Shown piece after piece: positions 6,012 through 7,167 of a DNA stretch of 7,167 nucleotides. Position 1 is the stretch's first letter, and each line of letters begins with the position of its first letter. The notes beneath the pieces were generated by a model. It was not told the origin of the DNA. It did not search any database and was given only the letters and a program-made list of their open reading frames with translations. The stretch is taken from the NCBI GenBank assembly GCA_900313285.1, contig OMQP01000035.1:1-7167 (forward strand). Reading direction: 5' to 3'. Position numbers and translations under genes: made by a program. Origin of the DNA: an uncultured Pseudomonadota bacterium. GTDB taxonomy: Bacteria; Pseudomonadota; Alphaproteobacteria; Rs-D84.

Positions 6012-6893
6012 ATGAAAACACGTACGTTATTATTTTCAGGTTTAATGTTATTCGCACCAACTTTCGTGTATGGGGCGTGTTCTGTGGCCAATTTGACACG
6101 ATGTTTAGATTCTGTTTGTGCAATTAACATTGGTGCAAATCCTGCGGCACGTTGTCAATATTGTGGTTCTAAATCTGCGGGCGAACCAACGAAATCGACA
6201 GCGATGAAAAGTATTACTGCCGGTGCATCTGCAAAATATACGATATCTGATAAAGAATTAAAAAAAGCTCCATCCGATCCGGGCGAAAGATATGTCTGGG
6301 GGACAAAATTGTGTTTAGAAAAAGTATCCGGATGTACAGCTGATGATGTTACCGACAATTATGATTCTTTGATTGAACAGTCATGTACAGCGGCGGGAAT
6401 ATCTGCCGAAATGGCATCACTGTCAAAAAAAGTTAACACCGTAAAAACACAATCTGCATGCACTACGGAAATCAGCGCGTGTGTTATCGAAGAAAAACGT
6501 TGTAATGCTGATTACAAAAATTGTGAATCAGATTCTGATTTTGATAAATATTTATCTGAATGCGGTGTGATGTCAAACGGATGTGATGAATTTTTATCAA
6601 ACATTCGTAAAACTTTGACAGATACACGCAAAACAATGTATGCAACAGCTAACCAAATTGTTCAAAAAATTATTGCTGCATATCAAAGTGCGCGCAAACA
6701 AAAATTAACCAATGCCCAAAACGCATGTAAAAACAACAAAGCAAAAACAGATTGTATAAATCGTGTATGTCAAAATAACATGTCCGGGAAATGCGCTACA
6801 TTAAAAACAGTTAAAGATGGTGAAAAAGTAGAATGGAATGCCGCCGAAGAGTTATGCAAATTCTATGATACAGCATGTGCAAAATTGAAATAA
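6012..6893 (+). CDS. Secreted cysteine-rich protein with heptad-spaced cysteines, 293 residues
   Basis: No named domain is recognised. I start at 6012, not the in-frame ATG at 5976, because the -10 box lies between them and the signal peptide begins here. Residues 1-21 (MKTRTLLFSGLMLFAPTFVYG) are a signal peptide; cleavage before Ala22 fits, and the site is not a lipobox. The mature chain holds 20 cysteines, an even number. Cys150, 157, 164 and 171 are exactly seven apart, and further C-x6-C pairs occur at 101/108, 184/191 and 282/289. The first cluster (23-51) includes C-x4-C and C-x2-C. The rest is helical and Lys/Thr-rich, including a long helix at about 195-245. Regular cysteines on helices suggest disulfide-linked helical hairpins in the periplasm or outside the cell. 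Similar proteins seem familiar from low-GC gut Alphaproteobacteria, but I cannot name a function. It is the first gene of an operon with the gene 11 nt downstream. Confidence 0.85.
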   Translation: MKTRTLLFSGLMLFAPTFVYGACSVANLTRCLDSVCAINIGANPAARCQYCGSKSAGEPTKSTAMKSITAGASAKYTISDKELKKAPSDPGERYVWGTKLCLEKVSGCTADDVTDNYDSLIEQSCTAAGISAEMASLSKKVNTVKTQSACTTEISACVIEEKRCNADYKNCESDSDFDKYLSECGVMSNGCDEFLSNIRKTLTDTRKTMYATANQIVQKIIAAYQSARKQKLTNAQNACKNNKAKTDCINRVCQNNMSGKCATLKTVKDGEKVEWNAAEELCKFYDTACAKLK

Positions 6894-6894
6894 C

Positions 6895-6898
6895 AGGA
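6895..6898 (+). promoter_or_regulatory. Shine-Dalgarno site of the last gene
   Basis: AGGA lies 6 nt before the ATG at 6905, directly after the stop of the Cys-rich gene. It supports translation of the next gene from the same transcript. Confidence 0.6.
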
Positions 6899-6904
6899 AC
6901 ACGA

Positions 6905-7167
6905 ATGACAAAGAACAAAATATTTTCTATGATTTCAATGCCAACTATTATGGCGGTGTGTTCTGTATTTGCAATTTGTGATTTTGCGAATGCTGCGCCA
7001 CGTACAGCGGTACGTGGAACTGCAATGGCTGCACGTAAATCGGTGACGGCATCTGTACAAAAGACGACAATACTTTTGCTGCTGAAATCCGCAGACAACG
7101 TGCTGCATTGGCCGCATCTGAATCAACAACGGCTGTCAAATCTGCAATGCAATCTGGGACCAGTACA
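6905..7167 (+). CDS. Exported protein, N-terminal part, with an apparent frameshift near 7059-7063
   Basis: The gene starts at an ATG with a Shine-Dalgarno 6 nt upstream and runs off the right edge. Residues 1-30 form a signal peptide (M-T-K-N-K, hydrophobic core, A-N-A at 28-30). The mature start is basic and Ala/Thr-rich (P-R-T-A-V-R-G-T, M-A-A-R-K-S-V-T-A-S-V-Q). After Gln52 this frame stays open but turns into Leu/His/Asn-rich sequence with many CTG codons. The frame one base back gives D-D-N-T-F-A-A-E-I-R-R-Q-R-A-A-L-A-A-S-E-S and continues in the Ala/Thr-rich, charged style of the first part. One A missing from the AAAA run at 7059-7062 would join the two halves as S-V-Q-K-D-D-N-T-F. 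Either the gene is broken or the sequence has a base error. The family is not recognised. Confidence 0.65.
   Translation, partial: MTKNKIFSMISMPTIMAVCSVFAICDFANAAPRTAVRGTAMAARKSVTASVQKTTILLLLKSADNVLHWPHLNQQRLSNLQCNLGPV

Noticed and set aside
7056..7066. Programmed -1 ribosomal frameshift at CAAAAG
   Set aside because: The site is not a canonical X-XXY-YYZ heptamer and no downstream stem is evident; a base error or mutation is simpler.
6811..7139. Several overlapping minus-strand frames near the right end
   Set aside because: They oppose two genes that have signal peptides and ribosome sites, and they show no protein-like features.

Overview
The window is an AT-rich, gene-dense bacterial segment with short intergenic gaps, Shine-Dalgarno-like leaders and sigma70-type promoters. 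Signal peptides, an outer-membrane autotransporter barrel and a periplasm-type choloylglycine hydrolase point to a Gram-negative bacterium. The style of the exported proteins, together with a bile-salt-hydrolase-family enzyme, resembles low-GC Alphaproteobacteria of animal guts (the RF32 / Enterousia-like groups). That placement rests on remembered family resemblance, not on a search or a marker gene.

Layout. Positions 1-5876 carry five genes on the minus strand. From their upstream end they are: a 1120-residue autotransporter (2514-5876); a 147-residue cytosolic protein of unknown function (2009-2452); a secreted choloylglycine hydrolase (846-1922); a 153-residue unknown (327-788); and the start of a secreted protein cut by the window edge (1-260). 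A 135-bp divergent intergenic region (5877-6011) separates them from a plus-strand pair: a secreted protein with 20 cysteines (6012-6893) and, 11 nt later, the start of another exported protein (6905-7167) that appears frameshifted. No RNA gene, CRISPR array, insertion sequence or origin was seen. No stretch over 300 bases lacks a gene.

The most notable object is the autotransporter. It keeps recognisable landmarks of the S8 (subtilisin-like) autotransporter protease family, including the barrel, yet the Asp, His and Ser positions of the triad all appear replaced, and the loop carrying the nucleophile looks deleted. In front of this apparent pseudoprotease sit a signal peptide, two ankyrin-like repeats, a hydrophobic helix and a Gly-rich linker. 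The neighbouring Cys-rich protein has four cysteines exactly seven residues apart and further C-x6-C pairs.

The genes seem to work mainly at the cell envelope: five of the seven start with export signals. Transcription looks compact. Nearly every gene has its own promoter with a short leader, two promoters begin exactly 8 nt after the preceding stop codon, and one terminator hairpin contains its gene's stop codon and lies beside the next gene's promoter. A shared metabolic pathway cannot be inferred.
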